Origin: Singulisphaera sp. GP187
GTDB taxonomy: Bacteria > Planctomycetota > GCA-002687715
NCBI GenBank assembly: GCA_945907755.1
Contig: CAMDTN010000025.1
Coordinates: 1-37,509 of the forward strand
DNA: 37,509 nt
Direction of reading: 5' to 3'
The notes under the pieces: generated by a model
Databases searched by the model: none
Seen by the model: only the letters and a program-made list of their open reading frames with translations
What the model was told of the DNA's origin: nothing
Program-made: the position numbers and the translations under genes
Shown: positions 1 through 8,632 of the stretch, in pieces
Numbering within the stretch: the stretch's first letter is position 1
How the letters are laid out: every line of letters begins with the position of its first letter

Positions 1-45
1 CGACCGCCCTTCGACGGCGCTCGCGCCACTCTTATTTCGGCTGCG

Positions 46-1269
46 TCAGCTTCTGCGGACCAGTGAGCCCATCTGCATCAGCGGCATGATGATGGCTGCC
101 ACCACAAACAGCACAACGAGCGCAAGTGCAATAATAATAACCGGTTCCAGAACCGAAGTGAGCCGCTGTGTGGCGATATCGATCTCTTCGTCGTATGCCT
201 CGGAGATATTGCCGAGAAGCTCTTCCAGTTGCCCGGATTGCTCGCCGGTGGCGATCATGTAGCCCACCATGGGAGGGAAGACCCCGCTGGCCTGCAGCGG
301 AGTGGCGATGTCCGAGCCTTCCAAGATGGATTTATGCACATCGTCCACAGTCTTGGCCAAGACCGCGTTTTGCACCACGGCTTGTACGATTTTGAGTGCA
401 TCCAGTACTGGAATGCCGGATTTCAGCAGAATGGCCATGGTGGTGGCGAAGCGGCTGATGGCACTCTTGCGCACGAGGTCGCCTAGCACAGGAATCTTCA
501 TCAGCGCGCGATCAAAGCGGATGCGCCCTTCCGGCGTGCGCCGCATGTTCTTCAGCATCAGCCAAGTAAGGAATGCCGCCAGCGGAATGGTCCACCAGTA
601 GAACTGGAAGAATTTCGAAATGGCGATGAGCGCTTGCGTGATGGCCGGCAAGGCCTTGCCCACTTTGGTGAACAAGCTGGTGAGGTTGGGCACTACAAAA
701 GTCATCAAGACCACCACCACCAGCACACCCACGATGACCATCACCATGGGGTAGGTGAGGGCCGAAGTCAGCTTCGAGCGCAGGCGGTTCTGCCGCGTGA
801 TGTACACGGACAAGCGCGCGAGGATGGCGTCCAGTTGGCCTGCGGCTTCGCCGGCACGCACCATGTTCACAAACAAGTCGTTGAACCACTGCGGATGGTT
901 CGCCATTGCGTCGGCCAACATGTCGCCTTGGGTGACGCGCTCGCGCACATCGCGCAGCACGCGTTCAAAATCTCGCGATTCCACTTGGCCGATCAGTGCC
1001 TTCAGCGCGTCGACCACCGAGATCCCTGCGCCCAGCAAAGTGGCCAACTGGCGCGTGACCACGGCTAACTGGCGCTGGTCGCCCCGGGGAGCGAACAGCG
1101 AGCGCCGCGTGATGCTGGCTTTCTTGCGCTCTTCCAGCGTGGCGATGTCGATGACATGGATGCCGTCGGCTCGCAGCTTCGAGCGCGCGTCGCGCGGCGA
1201 ATCTGCGTCCACGATGCCGCGGCGCGGTTTGCCTGCGGTGTCGATGGCTTTGTAATCAAAAATCGGCAT
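46..1269 (-). CDS. gspF: Type II secretion system inner-membrane protein GspF
   Basis: Polytopic inner-membrane platform protein of the type II secretion system, expected to couple the GspE ATPase to pseudopilus growth. The 407 residues match the usual family length. The N-terminus (MPIFDYKAIDTAGKPRRG) is the canonical GspF opening. Two T2SSF repeats follow, roughly residues 70-195 and 272-397, each ending in hydrophobic stretches: about 168-195 and 215-240 after the first, and 375-400 at the C-terminus. The gene starts 3 nt after gspE stops, so it is the last visible gene of a gspD-gspE-gspF operon. The 45 bases beyond its stop contain no start codon; a pseudopilin gene would be expected just outside the window. 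PilC of type IV pili is the close relative, but the neighbouring secretin of GspD type favours T2SS. Confidence 0.95.
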   Translation of the reverse strand: MPIFDYKAIDTAGKPRRGIVDADSPRDARSKLRADGIHVIDIATLEERKKASITRRSLFAPRGDQRQLAVVTRQLATLLGAGISVVDALKALIGQVESRDFERVLRDVRERVTQGDMLADAMANHPQWFNDLFVNMVRAGEAAGQLDAILARLSVYITRQNRLRSKLTSALTYPMVMVIVGVLVVVVLMTFVVPNLTSLFTKVGKALPAITQALIAISKFFQFYWWTIPLAAFLTWLMLKNMRRTPEGRIRFDRALMKIPVLGDLVRKSAISRFATTMAILLKSGIPVLDALKIVQAVVQNAVLAKTVDDVHKSILEGSDIATPLQASGVFPPMVGYMIATGEQSGQLEELLGNISEAYDEEIDIATQRLTSVLEPVIIIALALVVLFVVAAIIMPLMQMGSLVRRS

Positions 1270-1272
1270 CGG

Positions 1273-2976
1273 CTATTCGAAATCCATCTGCGTGACGCGC
1301 AGCACTTCTTGCAGCGTGCTCTGCCCCTGACGCACCTTGCGCAAGCCGTCGGCGCGCAGCGTGATCAAACCCTGCTCCAAGGCCGCGCGCTTGATGACCG
1401 AAGCGCTCGAGCGCGCCACGATCTCTTCGCGCACTTTCTCGCCAACGGGCATCACTTCGTAGATGGCCGTGCGGCCCACATAGCCCGTGTTGAAGCAGTT
1501 TTCGCAGCCGCGGCCTTTGTGCAGCAGGCCGCCGGGAAGTTCGCTCACATCCATGCGCACATCAGCAAGGATGGCGATGTCTTCTGGGCCGGGGGCGTAG
1601 GAAATCTTGCATTCTTTGCAGATCACACGCACCAGGCGCTGCGCCACCACAGCGATCAGCGACGACGCCACGAGGTACGGCTCGACACCGATGTCCAACA
1701 TGCGCGAGATCGCGCCGGCGGAATCGTTGGTGTGCAAGGTGGAAAACACCAAGTGGCCGGTGAGGGCGGCTTGAATAGAGATGCGCGCTGTTTCTTCATC
1801 GCGCACTTCGCCGACCATCATCACGTCGGGGTCTTGGCGCAACAGCGAACGCAGGCCCGCAGCAAAGGTCAGCCCCTTCTTGTTGGACACCTGAATCTGG
1901 CTGATGCCTGGTAGGTGGTACTCAATCGGGTCTTCAATGGTGATGACATTCTTCTCGGCGGAGTTCACCTCGGTGAGGATGGCGTAAAGCGTGGTGGTCT
2001 TGCCGGAGCCTGTAGGGCCAGTGATGAAGATGATGCCGTGGGAGAGGTGGATCACCTTGCGCATGGCCGCGAGGTGCTCTGGCGACATGCCGATTTCATC
2101 GAGCTTGTAGACATTGGTGGTCTTGTCCAACAAGCGCATCACGATGCGTTCGCCGTGATTGGTGGGCACCGACGAGATACGCACGTCAACTTCCGAATCT
2201 CCGATCTTGATGGTGGCACGGCCGTCTTGTGGCACGCGGCGTTCGGCGATGTCCATCTTGCCCATCACCTTCACGCGCGAAACCACCGCGTCTTGCACCT
2301 TCTTGGGCACGGTCTCCATGTCATAGAGCACTCCGTCGATGCGGTAGCGGATTTGCAAGCGGTCTTCGAAAGGCTGCAAGTGCACGTCCGACGCGCGCAT
2401 CTTCAGCGCTTGAAAAAGCACCATATTGACCAGCTTGATGATGGGGGCCTTGTTGGCCACATCCAGCAGGTCTTCTGAATCTGAGACGAATGCCGAAAGA
2501 TCTTCGATGTTGTCGCCTTCGATGGTCTCGATGGCTTCGTCCACTAGGTCCGCTTTGTGGCGGTAGGCTTTGTTCACCAGAAGCGTGATGGGTGCGCGTG
2601 GCACCAGCACTGGACGCACCTCCATACGCACCATGGCGGCGAGGTCGTCCAGTGGATACACCTCGAAGGGCGCACACGTGGCCACCTCCATCACGCCGTC
2701 TTGAACGCTGATGGCAACGAGGCTGTAGTTGCGTGCAAACTCGATGGGCACGCGCTCGCTGAACTCTTGTGGCACCTTGATGCCCTCAAGATCTGCGCGG
2801 TAGCCGCAGCCCAACTCTTCCGCGTACAGCTTGAGGATCTCTGTTTCTTCGAGACATCCCTTGCGTAGCAAAATGCGATCGAGAGTTTGCCCCGACTCAC
2901 CTTCCAGACGCAGGCAATCCTCCAACTTGTCCTTGGGGATGCGCTCGCCCAGCCGTTCCAGCAACCGGTCCTTCAC
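1273..2976 (-). CDS. gspE: Type II secretion ATPase GspE
   Basis: Cytoplasmic hexameric ATPase that powers pseudopilus assembly. The 567 residues contain an N-terminal MshEN-like region (about 1-150) and the GspE/PilB ATPase core. Walker A is GPTGSGKT at 320-327, the Walker B segment is DVMMVGE at 384-390, and the His box VFSTLHTND lies at 410-418. Near the C-terminus the zinc-binding tetracysteine characteristic of GspE/PilB is present (CKEC at 453-456, CENC at 491-494). Nothing essential appears to be missing. It lies between gspD (11 nt upstream) and gspF (3 nt downstream), so co-transcription is very likely. PilB is the only serious alternative, and the secretin next door argues against it. 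Confidence 0.96.
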   Translation of the reverse strand: MKDRLLERLGERIPKDKLEDCLRLEGESGQTLDRILLRKGCLEETEILKLYAEELGCGYRADLEGIKVPQEFSERVPIEFARNYSLVAISVQDGVMEVATCAPFEVYPLDDLAAMVRMEVRPVLVPRAPITLLVNKAYRHKADLVDEAIETIEGDNIEDLSAFVSDSEDLLDVANKAPIIKLVNMVLFQALKMRASDVHLQPFEDRLQIRYRIDGVLYDMETVPKKVQDAVVSRVKVMGKMDIAERRVPQDGRATIKIGDSEVDVRISSVPTNHGERIVMRLLDKTTNVYKLDEIGMSPEHLAAMRKVIHLSHGIIFITGPTGSGKTTTLYAILTEVNSAEKNVITIEDPIEYHLPGISQIQVSNKKGLTFAAGLRSLLRQDPDVMMVGEVRDEETARISIQAALTGHLVFSTLHTNDSAGAISRMLDIGVEPYLVASSLIAVVAQRLVRVICKECKISYAPGPEDIAILADVRMDVSELPGGLLHKGRGCENCFNTGYVGRTAIYEVMPVGEKVREEIVARSSASVIKRAALEQGLITLRADGLRKVRQGQSTLQEVLRVTQMDFE

Positions 2977-2987
2977 GCCAACCCCTT

Positions 2988-5291
2988 TCAGACGCCGCCC
3001 GTAGGCAGCGTGGCACCATTGCTCTTGACCGGCTGCGCCGCTGGCGCAGCGCCCTTGGTAGGGACCGCCTCATTCACCGGCGCCGTAGGCACGTAGTGCG
3101 GCATGTCCAAGTCGCCCGATTCCTCGATCTGTTCGAGGGTTAGGCCTGGCGCATCCAGCCCTACTTCGCGGAAGCCTGGATCGACGAGCTTCAAGTTGCC
3201 GTGGAGCCGCAAGACTTCCAACTTGGTTTCGTAGGACATGTCTTCGAGAGTCTTGAACTCGGCAATGATGGTGGGAGTGACGAACAAGTACAGCGTGGAA
3301 CGCTGGTGGTCTTTGGTCTGGCGTTTGAAGAGCTCGCCCAAGATCGGGATTTCGCTGAGCAGCGGAATCGAACTTTCGCCTTCCGACAGGTTGTCCTGCA
3401 CCAAGCCGCCGATGACCACTGTTTTCCCGCTGGGCACGGTGACATTGCCGCTGAATTCGCGGGTCGTCTTGTCGGGCGGCAATCCTGCACCGGAGTTCGT
3501 GTTGACGAACGCTTCGACAACAAGCAGCAATTCGAGACGCAGGTAATTGTCTGTGGAGATATGAGGCGAGATTTCCAATTTGATCTCGGCCTTTTGGTAG
3601 TCCTGGAACCCCGTGCGGCTTTGGCCCGAGGGGTCGAAGGAGTTCTGCGAAGTCGCAACTTCCTTGCCTACGGAAATGCGCGACATCTCGTTGTCGTTGG
3701 TGAGCACACTCGCATTCGACAGCAGGTTCACTTTTTGTTTGGATTGCCCCATGGCCAAGAGCATGGGAATGGTGCCATCGCTGTTGATGATGCCGCCGAG
3801 CAGGCCAGTGAAGCCGGTGTTGGGCAAGCGCGAGATGTCGTTGAAGGAGAAACCGTTAGAAGTGGGAGTGGTGGGCGTCGTCCCGCCACCTCCGCCGGTG
3901 CCAGTGCCACCAGTACCGGTCCCCGTTCCGGAGGAGGTTCCGATTTCACTCAGCCCGAAACCACTCAGGGCGCCGAAGCGGTAGCGGTCGTTACCACCTT
4001 GGATAGCGGTGAATTCCACGCCCAAGTCGCGCAGTGCGCCGTCGCTCAATTCAGCGATGGCGGCATGCACCATCACTTGCGGGCGCCGTTTGTCCAGCAT
4101 CTCGATGATGGGCTCAATTTCATCGTAGCGCGTGCGCGTGCACGTGATTAACAGCGAGTTGGTGTTCACATCGCCAACGATGGTCACTTCTTGGCCCATT
4201 TCTGAAGCCGAACTGGGTTGCCCTCCAGTGTTAGATCGCGTGCCAGAAGCGCGGCCGGTGCGTGAGCCCTGCTGCGAGAGCAGATCGCGCAGGGTGTCTT
4301 CCATGTCGTCGGCGTTGGTGTTCTTCAGGAAGAACACGCGAATATTGCTGTCGAGGGAAGTGACTTCGGTGTCCAGCGCGGCGATGAGGCGTTTGATTTC
4401 GGCCATGTCAGCATCCACCGCGTACACCACGATGGCGTTGGTGCGCGGGTCTGCAATGATCTTTGGTTCTGGGATTTCCGTACCGGCGGTGATGCCCTCT
4501 GCACCTGCTACGCGGGGCGCGCGCGGTTGGCCTGGCGCAGCTGTGCCGCCGCTGGGGGCGATGAGTTCAGAGAGCAGCCCCACCAACTCTTCGGCCACAG
4601 CATTCTTCAGACCCACGATGTCGAACTTCAGCGCAGCTGAAGATGACGGCACATCCATGGCCTGCATGATTTGGTAAACGGCGTACACCGTGGGAGCGAA
4701 GCCCACGATGATCATGGCGTTGGCCGAAGGCACTTCCATGGAGAACTCGCTCTGGCGGTTCACCATCAACTGCGCCACTGCGTTTCTGACCGAATCCACC
4801 TTCACATGCTTCAGCGGGATGGTGGTCATAATCACCTCGCCCGCCTTCGTTTGGTATTTCTTCAGATCCTCCACCGGGACATAGCTCGCGCGCTGCTTGA
4901 TTAACTGTGAGGTCTGCACCAGCTCAACTTGGATGAAGTCGCCGTCGCCAGGGCCCATGGGCACCATGGCGAAACCCTGAGTCACAAAGATGGCTTGCCA
5001 GAATTCGTAGATGCGCGTGCGTGGCACCACGATGCGGCCTGTGACCATAATCTTGGGCTTGTTTTTGAAATCCTGGTCGTTGAACTTGAAGGGGCGGCCG
5101 GTGCTGGTGCCAGCAATCTGAATGGCCTCTTCAAGGGTTAGGCCTTCAGGAGGGAAGGTGTAGACCACATTCTCCTTGTCCTCAGTGCCGACCTGCCCCC
5201 AAACCGGGGCTGCGGACCAAGCGCAAAGCAGAAAGAGTGTAAGAAGGGCGGGGAATGCAAATCCTAGTGCCCGAGCCAGATGTCGCGCCAT
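2988..5291 (-). CDS. gspD: Type II secretion secretin GspD
   Basis: Outer-membrane secretin forming the exit pore of the type II system. An in-frame ORF extends further upstream, but ATG at 5291 is preferred: it has GAAAGGT at 5297-5303 and gives a clean signal peptide (hydrophobic core about residues 10-24, cleavage near AAPVWGQ). The 767-residue product has an N0 domain (about 42-112), N1-N3 repeats interrupted by Ser/Gly-rich linkers, and the secretin domain (about 400-675). That domain includes QVMVHAAIAELSD and the signature VPSGKTVVIGGLV followed by IPLLSEIPILGELF and LYLFVTPTII. A Gly/Thr-rich low-complexity insert lies at 452-480. About 85 residues follow the pore domain and end in an Ala/Pro-rich tail, which could bind a pilotin; this is inference. 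First gene of the gspDEF operon. Confidence 0.95.
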   Translation of the reverse strand: MARHLARALGFAFPALLTLFLLCAWSAAPVWGQVGTEDKENVVYTFPPEGLTLEEAIQIAGTSTGRPFKFNDQDFKNKPKIMVTGRIVVPRTRIYEFWQAIFVTQGFAMVPMGPGDGDFIQVELVQTSQLIKQRASYVPVEDLKKYQTKAGEVIMTTIPLKHVKVDSVRNAVAQLMVNRQSEFSMEVPSANAMIIVGFAPTVYAVYQIMQAMDVPSSSAALKFDIVGLKNAVAEELVGLLSELIAPSGGTAAPGQPRAPRVAGAEGITAGTEIPEPKIIADPRTNAIVVYAVDADMAEIKRLIAALDTEVTSLDSNIRVFFLKNTNADDMEDTLRDLLSQQGSRTGRASGTRSNTGGQPSSASEMGQEVTIVGDVNTNSLLITCTRTRYDEIEPIIEMLDKRRPQVMVHAAIAELSDGALRDLGVEFTAIQGGNDRYRFGALSGFGLSEIGTSSGTGTGTGGTGTGGGGGTTPTTPTSNGFSFNDISRLPNTGFTGLLGGIINSDGTIPMLLAMGQSKQKVNLLSNASVLTNDNEMSRISVGKEVATSQNSFDPSGQSRTGFQDYQKAEIKLEISPHISTDNYLRLELLLVVEAFVNTNSGAGLPPDKTTREFSGNVTVPSGKTVVIGGLVQDNLSEGESSIPLLSEIPILGELFKRQTKDHQRSTLYLFVTPTIIAEFKTLEDMSYETKLEVLRLHGNLKLVDPGFREVGLDAPGLTLEQIEESGDLDMPHYVPTAPVNEAVPTKGAAPAAQPVKSNGATLPTGGV

Positions 5292-5585
5292 TTTCGACCT
5301 TTCAGGAGCTGAAGCGTGGATGGAGGCCCACCTATCGACAGAGCACCGCCGAAGAAGGAACCGCCTTCGCCAGGCCCAAGAGGGGCTTGGCGTCGCTATT
5401 CTCCCTTGTCTGCACAGACTGTCCACAGGGAGGCCTCTTCGGACGACCAAGAAACGAGTTTTCTTCCATACGGAGCGAACTCCGTTTGCGCATTCAAGGT
5501 GGTCGACTAAGCTACTTTCCGCCTCAAGGTCGCAAGGTGCTTTGCGCACCACGCCTTGACTACTTTCCGGTCACGGGAGCTGCGC
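5292..5585. other. Divergent intergenic region between gspD and the HU/IHF-like gene
   Basis: About 294 bp without a convincing gene, holding the 5' ends of two divergent transcription units. A perfect 6-bp stem ACGGAG/CTCCGT with a four-base loop sits at 5470-5485. It has no T-run on either side, so it may be an mRNA hairpin or operator rather than a terminator. No -35/-10 pair was good enough to call. The upstream extensions of the two flanking ORFs into this region have no signal peptide or family similarity and were rejected as coding. Confidence 0.5.
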
Positions 5586-5972
5586 ATGTCGCAAACGGTC
5601 ACAAAGAAGGAACTTGCCTACCGCATCGCTGGGCTCACCGGTCATAAGAAGATCATCGTCCGCAAGATTATTCAGCAGTTCATCGAGGACATCATCGGCG
5701 AGTTGGCAGGCGGCAATCGGCTCGAGTTCCGGGAATTCGGTGTGTTTGAGCTAAAGCGCCGGGCCCCGCGGCGGGCCAGAAACCCACGCACGGGCGACCG
5801 CGTTGACGTGCCCTCTAAGACGGTGGTGTACTTCAAGCCCGGGCGGGCCATGCGCGAGATGCTGACACGCTTCAACGCGACGGATTCCAATGCCCCTGCC
5901 GCCGCCAGACCCCGGCGCAAGCCCGCAGCCACTCCCCAATCCGGGCAGGCAGAACTATCCACCGAAGCCTGA
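5586..5972 (+). CDS. HU/IHF-family DNA-binding protein
   Basis: Small nucleoid-associated protein that bends DNA as a dimer. The 128-residue product has the full HU/IHF fold: the N-terminal helices (TKKELAYRIA...) and the core FREFGVFELKRR. The beta-arm tip RNPRTG carries the proline that intercalates in the minor groove, and VPSKTVVYFKPG follows. A tail of about 28 residues, rich in Ala, Pro, Arg and Lys, extends beyond the usual length of about 95 residues. ATG 5586 was chosen over the TTG at 5556 because GGGAG precedes it at normal spacing and the domain begins immediately. Subunit type (HU, IHF-A or IHF-B) cannot be assigned. It is divergent from gspD and is followed by rpsU on the same strand. 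Confidence 0.93.
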   Translation: MSQTVTKKELAYRIAGLTGHKKIIVRKIIQQFIEDIIGELAGGNRLEFREFGVFELKRRAPRRARNPRTGDRVDVPSKTVVYFKPGRAMREMLTRFNATDSNAPAAARPRRKPAATPQSGQAELSTEA

Positions 5973-6056
5973 CTTCAGCCTTGGGCACAGCAGGGCGAAG
6001 CGCTAAACCTGTCGTCCCGGGAGCGCCTGATGGCCATCCCAGAGTGAGGAGAGCAA

Positions 6057-6260
6057 GTGGGAATTCGCGTGCAAGTTCGAGACAACGAGCCCATCGACAA
6101 GGCGCTACGCCGCCTGAAGCGCCTCTGCAACGCAGAAGGCATGGACCGTGCCGTGAAGGCGAAGGTCTTCTACGAGAAGCCCAGCGAGCGCCGCCGCCGC
6201 AAGGCCAAAGAGCGCATGAAGACCATCCGTATCGCGCGCCGCATGCGCGCGGATGCTTAA
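6057..6260 (+). CDS. rpsU: 30S ribosomal protein S21
   Basis: Small basic protein of the 30S subunit. The 67 residues match bS21 end to end: the N-terminal beta strand (IRVQVRDNEPIDKAL), the RRLKR helix, and the Arg/Lys-rich C-terminal helix (PSERRRRKAKERMK...). The start is GTG at 6057, supported by GAGGAG about five bases upstream. It lies 84 bp after the HU/IHF-like gene on the same strand. A weak hairpin follows the stop codon. Confidence 0.95.
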   Translation: MGIRVQVRDNEPIDKALRRLKRLCNAEGMDRAVKAKVFYEKPSERRRRKAKERMKTIRIARRMRADA

Positions 6261-6274
6261 GATCTCCGCCGAAG

Positions 6275-6294
6275 GCACCCGTGCTCGGGTGTTT
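6275..6294 (+). terminator. Possible weak terminator after rpsU
   Basis: CACCCG (6276-6281), a four-base loop TGCT and CGGGTG (6286-6291) form a perfect 6-bp GC-rich stem. Only three T residues follow. Its position 15 bp after the rpsU stop suits a terminator, but the short T-run makes intrinsic termination uncertain. Confidence 0.4.
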
Positions 6295-6309
6295 GCGCTG
6301 CTAGGCGCA

Positions 6310-6337
6310 CAGCACCTCAGCGACCGCTGAGGTGCTG
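6310..6337. repeat. Perfect 12-bp inverted repeat between convergent genes
   Basis: CAGCACCTCAGC (6310-6321), loop GACC, and its exact complement (6326-6337) form a 12-bp perfect stem. It covers the last codons and stop of the cystathionine beta-synthase gene on the minus strand, just past rpsU on the plus strand. Neither side has a T-tract. It may block convergent transcription or protect 3' ends. Confidence 0.6.
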
Positions 6338-7696
6338 AATCACATCGAAGCGAGTGATGATGCCGTCGATGTGTCCTGCGCGTCGCACCAGTACCGCTTC
6401 GTTTTCTCGGGTGAAAAGCCTAGCCACATGGGCCATCGGCTCGGTCTCGAAGACAACCGGGTAGGGCACATCCATCACTGCAAGGATTGCCTTGTCCAGC
6501 ACTGTGCGGTCTTCGATGGCCCTCGCCATCAGCGCAGATTCGCGCACCGAACCCACGCATTCATTCTCAACGATCACTGGCATCTGCGTAATGCCGTGCT
6601 CGTTCATGGTGGCTAATACCTGCTTGACGCTGCGGTCTGGCGTGGTGGCCAGCAAACCAGCACCAACGCGCTTGCGCGCGAGGACATCCCGTGCGCGGGT
6701 GGTGTCGGGGTCGAGGAAACGATTCTCGGTCATCCATTCGTCGCTGTGCAGTTTCGAGAGGTAGCGCTCGCCCGTGTCAGTGAGGATCACCACCACCGTC
6801 GCGTCGGGGTCGTCCAATTCGCGCGCCAATTCCAGCGCGGTGACGGTGGCGAGGCCCGATGACCCGCCGACGAACAGGCCTTCTTCGCGCGCAAGCCGGC
6901 GCGCCATCAGGAACGATTCCTTATCGCCGACCATGCGAATCTCGTCGATGAGATTGAGGTCCAGCACTCCGGGGACTTTGTCGCCGCCGATGCCTTCAAC
7001 CTTGTAGGGCTGACCTTCGGGGATGACGCCAGTTTGTTTGGCAGCTTGCAGCACACTGCCTATGGGATCTGCACCCACGATGCGCACCGCAGGATTCTGC
7101 TCCTTCAAGAAACGTGCACAGCCGGTCATGGTTCCGCCGGTGCCCATGCCGCCAACCAACGCGGTGATCTGGCCTTTGGTTTGTTGCCAGATCTCAGGCC
7201 CCGTAGTGCGGTAGTGCGCCAACGGATTGGCCGCGTTGTAAAACTGATTGGCGAGGATGGCCGTCTCGTTCTTCTCGACGATGCGTTTGGCCACGGTGAC
7301 ATAGTATTCGGGGTGGTGTACGCCTACGGTCGGAGTGACGATCACTTCAGCGCCGAACGCTTTCAGGAGCTTCACTTTCTCCGTCGACATCTTGTCCGGG
7401 ATGGTGAAGATGCAGCGATAGCCGCGGATGGATGCGGCGATGGCGAGGCCCACGCCTGTGTTGCCGCTGGTGCCTTCGACGATGATGCCGCCGGGCTTCA
7501 GCTTCCCGCTGCGCTCGGCCTCTTCAATGATGGCAAGACCGATGCGGTCTTTGACGCTGGCGCCTGGGTTCATGAATTCGCACTTGGCCAGTACTTTCGT
7601 GCGGATGCCGTCGCAAACTCTGCGCAGCCGCACCATGGGGGTGTTGCCAACGCATTCCAGAATTGAGTCGCACGGATCAGGAAGTGCGCGGTTCAT
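6317..7696 (-). CDS. PLP-dependent cystathionine beta-synthase / cysteine synthase with CBS domains
   Basis: Fold-type II PLP enzyme that condenses serine or an activated serine with homocysteine or sulfide. The 459-residue product has a catalytic domain (about 10-320) with the PLP lysine in NPGASVKDR (K49), the substrate loop TSGNTG (76-81) and the PLP-phosphate loop GGMGTGGT. Two CBS repeats (about 335-455) follow and probably sense an adenosyl ligand. This architecture matches cystathionine beta-synthase, but bacterial proteins of this layout also act as O-acetylserine sulfhydrylases, so no gene symbol is given. ATG at 7696 has GGAG about 11 nt upstream; the GTG at 7711 has no ribosome binding site. 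It is a single-gene unit, convergent with rpsU and divergent from the undecaprenyl-diphosphatase gene. Confidence 0.9.
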   Translation of the reverse strand: MNRALPDPCDSILECVGNTPMVRLRRVCDGIRTKVLAKCEFMNPGASVKDRIGLAIIEEAERSGKLKPGGIIVEGTSGNTGVGLAIAASIRGYRCIFTIPDKMSTEKVKLLKAFGAEVIVTPTVGVHHPEYYVTVAKRIVEKNETAILANQFYNAANPLAHYRTTGPEIWQQTKGQITALVGGMGTGGTMTGCARFLKEQNPAVRIVGADPIGSVLQAAKQTGVIPEGQPYKVEGIGGDKVPGVLDLNLIDEIRMVGDKESFLMARRLAREEGLFVGGSSGLATVTALELARELDDPDATVVVILTDTGERYLSKLHSDEWMTENRFLDPDTTRARDVLARKRVGAGLLATTPDRSVKQVLATMNEHGITQMPVIVENECVGSVRESALMARAIEDRTVLDKAILAVMDVPYPVVFETEPMAHVARLFTRENEAVLVRRAGHIDGIITRFDVIQHLSGR

Positions 7697-7767
7697 CGCA
7701 GGAGGCTCCACTGTTCGAGTAAGTGCCGGATGCTAACAGGGGCTGCCCGCGGAACCGCGCGGCCCAT

Positions 7768-7773
7768 GAGGAG
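7768..7773 (+). promoter_or_regulatory. Shine-Dalgarno sequence fixing the uppP start
   Basis: GAGGAG lies 6 nt before the GTG at 7780. It decides the start in favour of this GTG over the longer ORF, whose extra 19 residues have no family similarity. Confidence 0.75.
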
Positions 7774-7779
7774 AGTTGC

Positions 7780-8595
7780 GTGGACTACGCTCAAGCGTTG
7801 GCTTTGGGAACTTTGCAGGGTCTGGCAGAGTTTCTGCCCATCTCGTCATCGGGGCATCTTGCCATCCTCTCAGCATTGTTCGGGCTCAAGGGCGCGGGCG
7901 ACGGCGCCTTGTTCGAAGTGCTGCTGCACATTGGTTCTGCGGCCGCCATCATGATCGTCTACTGGCCTCGCATTTCGGGCATCTTGCGTGTGATGCATTG
8001 CTTCTTAATGCCATGGACGTGGCGCGGTCGCAGCGCCGATCCTTCCTTCCGCATGGCCACTCTGGTTCTGCTTGGCAGCGTTCCCGCTGGCGTCGTGGGC
8101 CTCACGTGGGGCAGCGAAATCGAAGCGCTGTTCGGTGCCACCAAATTCATCGGTTGGATGCTGCTGGTTACGGGTGGGTTTTTGCTGGCCACGCGCGCGC
8201 TGCGGCCCAAAGAAGGCGCGCTCACGGCAGGGCGCGCGTTCTTCGTGGGCTGTGTGCAAGCGGTGGCCGTGGTCCCTGGCATTTCGCGCAGTGGTTCCAC
8301 CATCTGCAGCGGGTTGGCCAGCGGCTTGCGCCGCGAAACTGCCGGAGAATTCTCTTTCCTGCTGGGCCTCGTGGCCATCGTGGGCGCAAACCTGTTGGAA
8401 ATCCCTAAGCTGAGTGCAGCGTTCGCTGAAGGCGGTTCGCTGCAACTGGGGCCAGTGCTGCTCGGATGCGGCGCAGCTTTTGTGGTCAGTTGGATCAGTC
8501 TGCGCTGGTTGCTGCGATTCGTAGCCAAGGGGCAACTATGGGTGTTCGGCCCTTACTGCCTGCTCGCCGGAGCAGCAACGGTCTTATGGATGTGA
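7780..8595 (+). CDS. uppP: Undecaprenyl-diphosphatase (UppP/BacA)
   Basis: Integral membrane enzyme that dephosphorylates undecaprenyl diphosphate to recycle the lipid carrier for peptidoglycan and other envelope polymers. Overexpression in other bacteria gives bacitracin resistance. The 271 residues match the family length. The two signature regions are present: near the N-terminus EFLPISSSGHLAI with its acidic residue, and mid-protein VPGISRSGSTI. Several hydrophobic helices surround them. The GTG start at 7780 is supported by GAGGAG. It leads a plus-strand series of genes; the next gene starts 37 nt downstream. Confidence 0.95.
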   Translation: MDYAQALALGTLQGLAEFLPISSSGHLAILSALFGLKGAGDGALFEVLLHIGSAAAIMIVYWPRISGILRVMHCFLMPWTWRGRSADPSFRMATLVLLGSVPAGVVGLTWGSEIEALFGATKFIGWMLLVTGGFLLATRALRPKEGALTAGRAFFVGCVQAVAVVPGISRSGSTICSGLASGLRRETAGEFSFLLGLVAIVGANLLEIPKLSAAFAEGGSLQLGPVLLGCGAAFVVSWISLRWLLRFVAKGQLWVFGPYCLLAGAATVLWM

Positions 8596-8632
8596 ACTTG
8601 CGCCTTCGTATGCCTGCGGCGAGAGTTCATGC

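Noticed and set aside
1-45. Start of a pseudopilin gene after gspF
   Set aside because: No start codon or coding sequence is visible in these 45 bases; the gene, if present, lies outside the window.
3841-3960. Tandem repeat in gspD (GT/GG-rich)
   Set aside because: It encodes a Gly/Thr linker of low complexity within a secretin domain, not a discrete DNA repeat.
5470-5485. Rho-independent terminator in the gspD/HU spacer
   Set aside because: The stem is only 6 bp, has no T-run, and lies between two divergent gene starts, where a terminator is not expected.
5292-5552. N-terminal extension of the gspD ORF to 5552
   Set aside because: The extension lacks family similarity and would bury the signal peptide. 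The ATG at 5291 has a ribosome binding site and a clean signal sequence.
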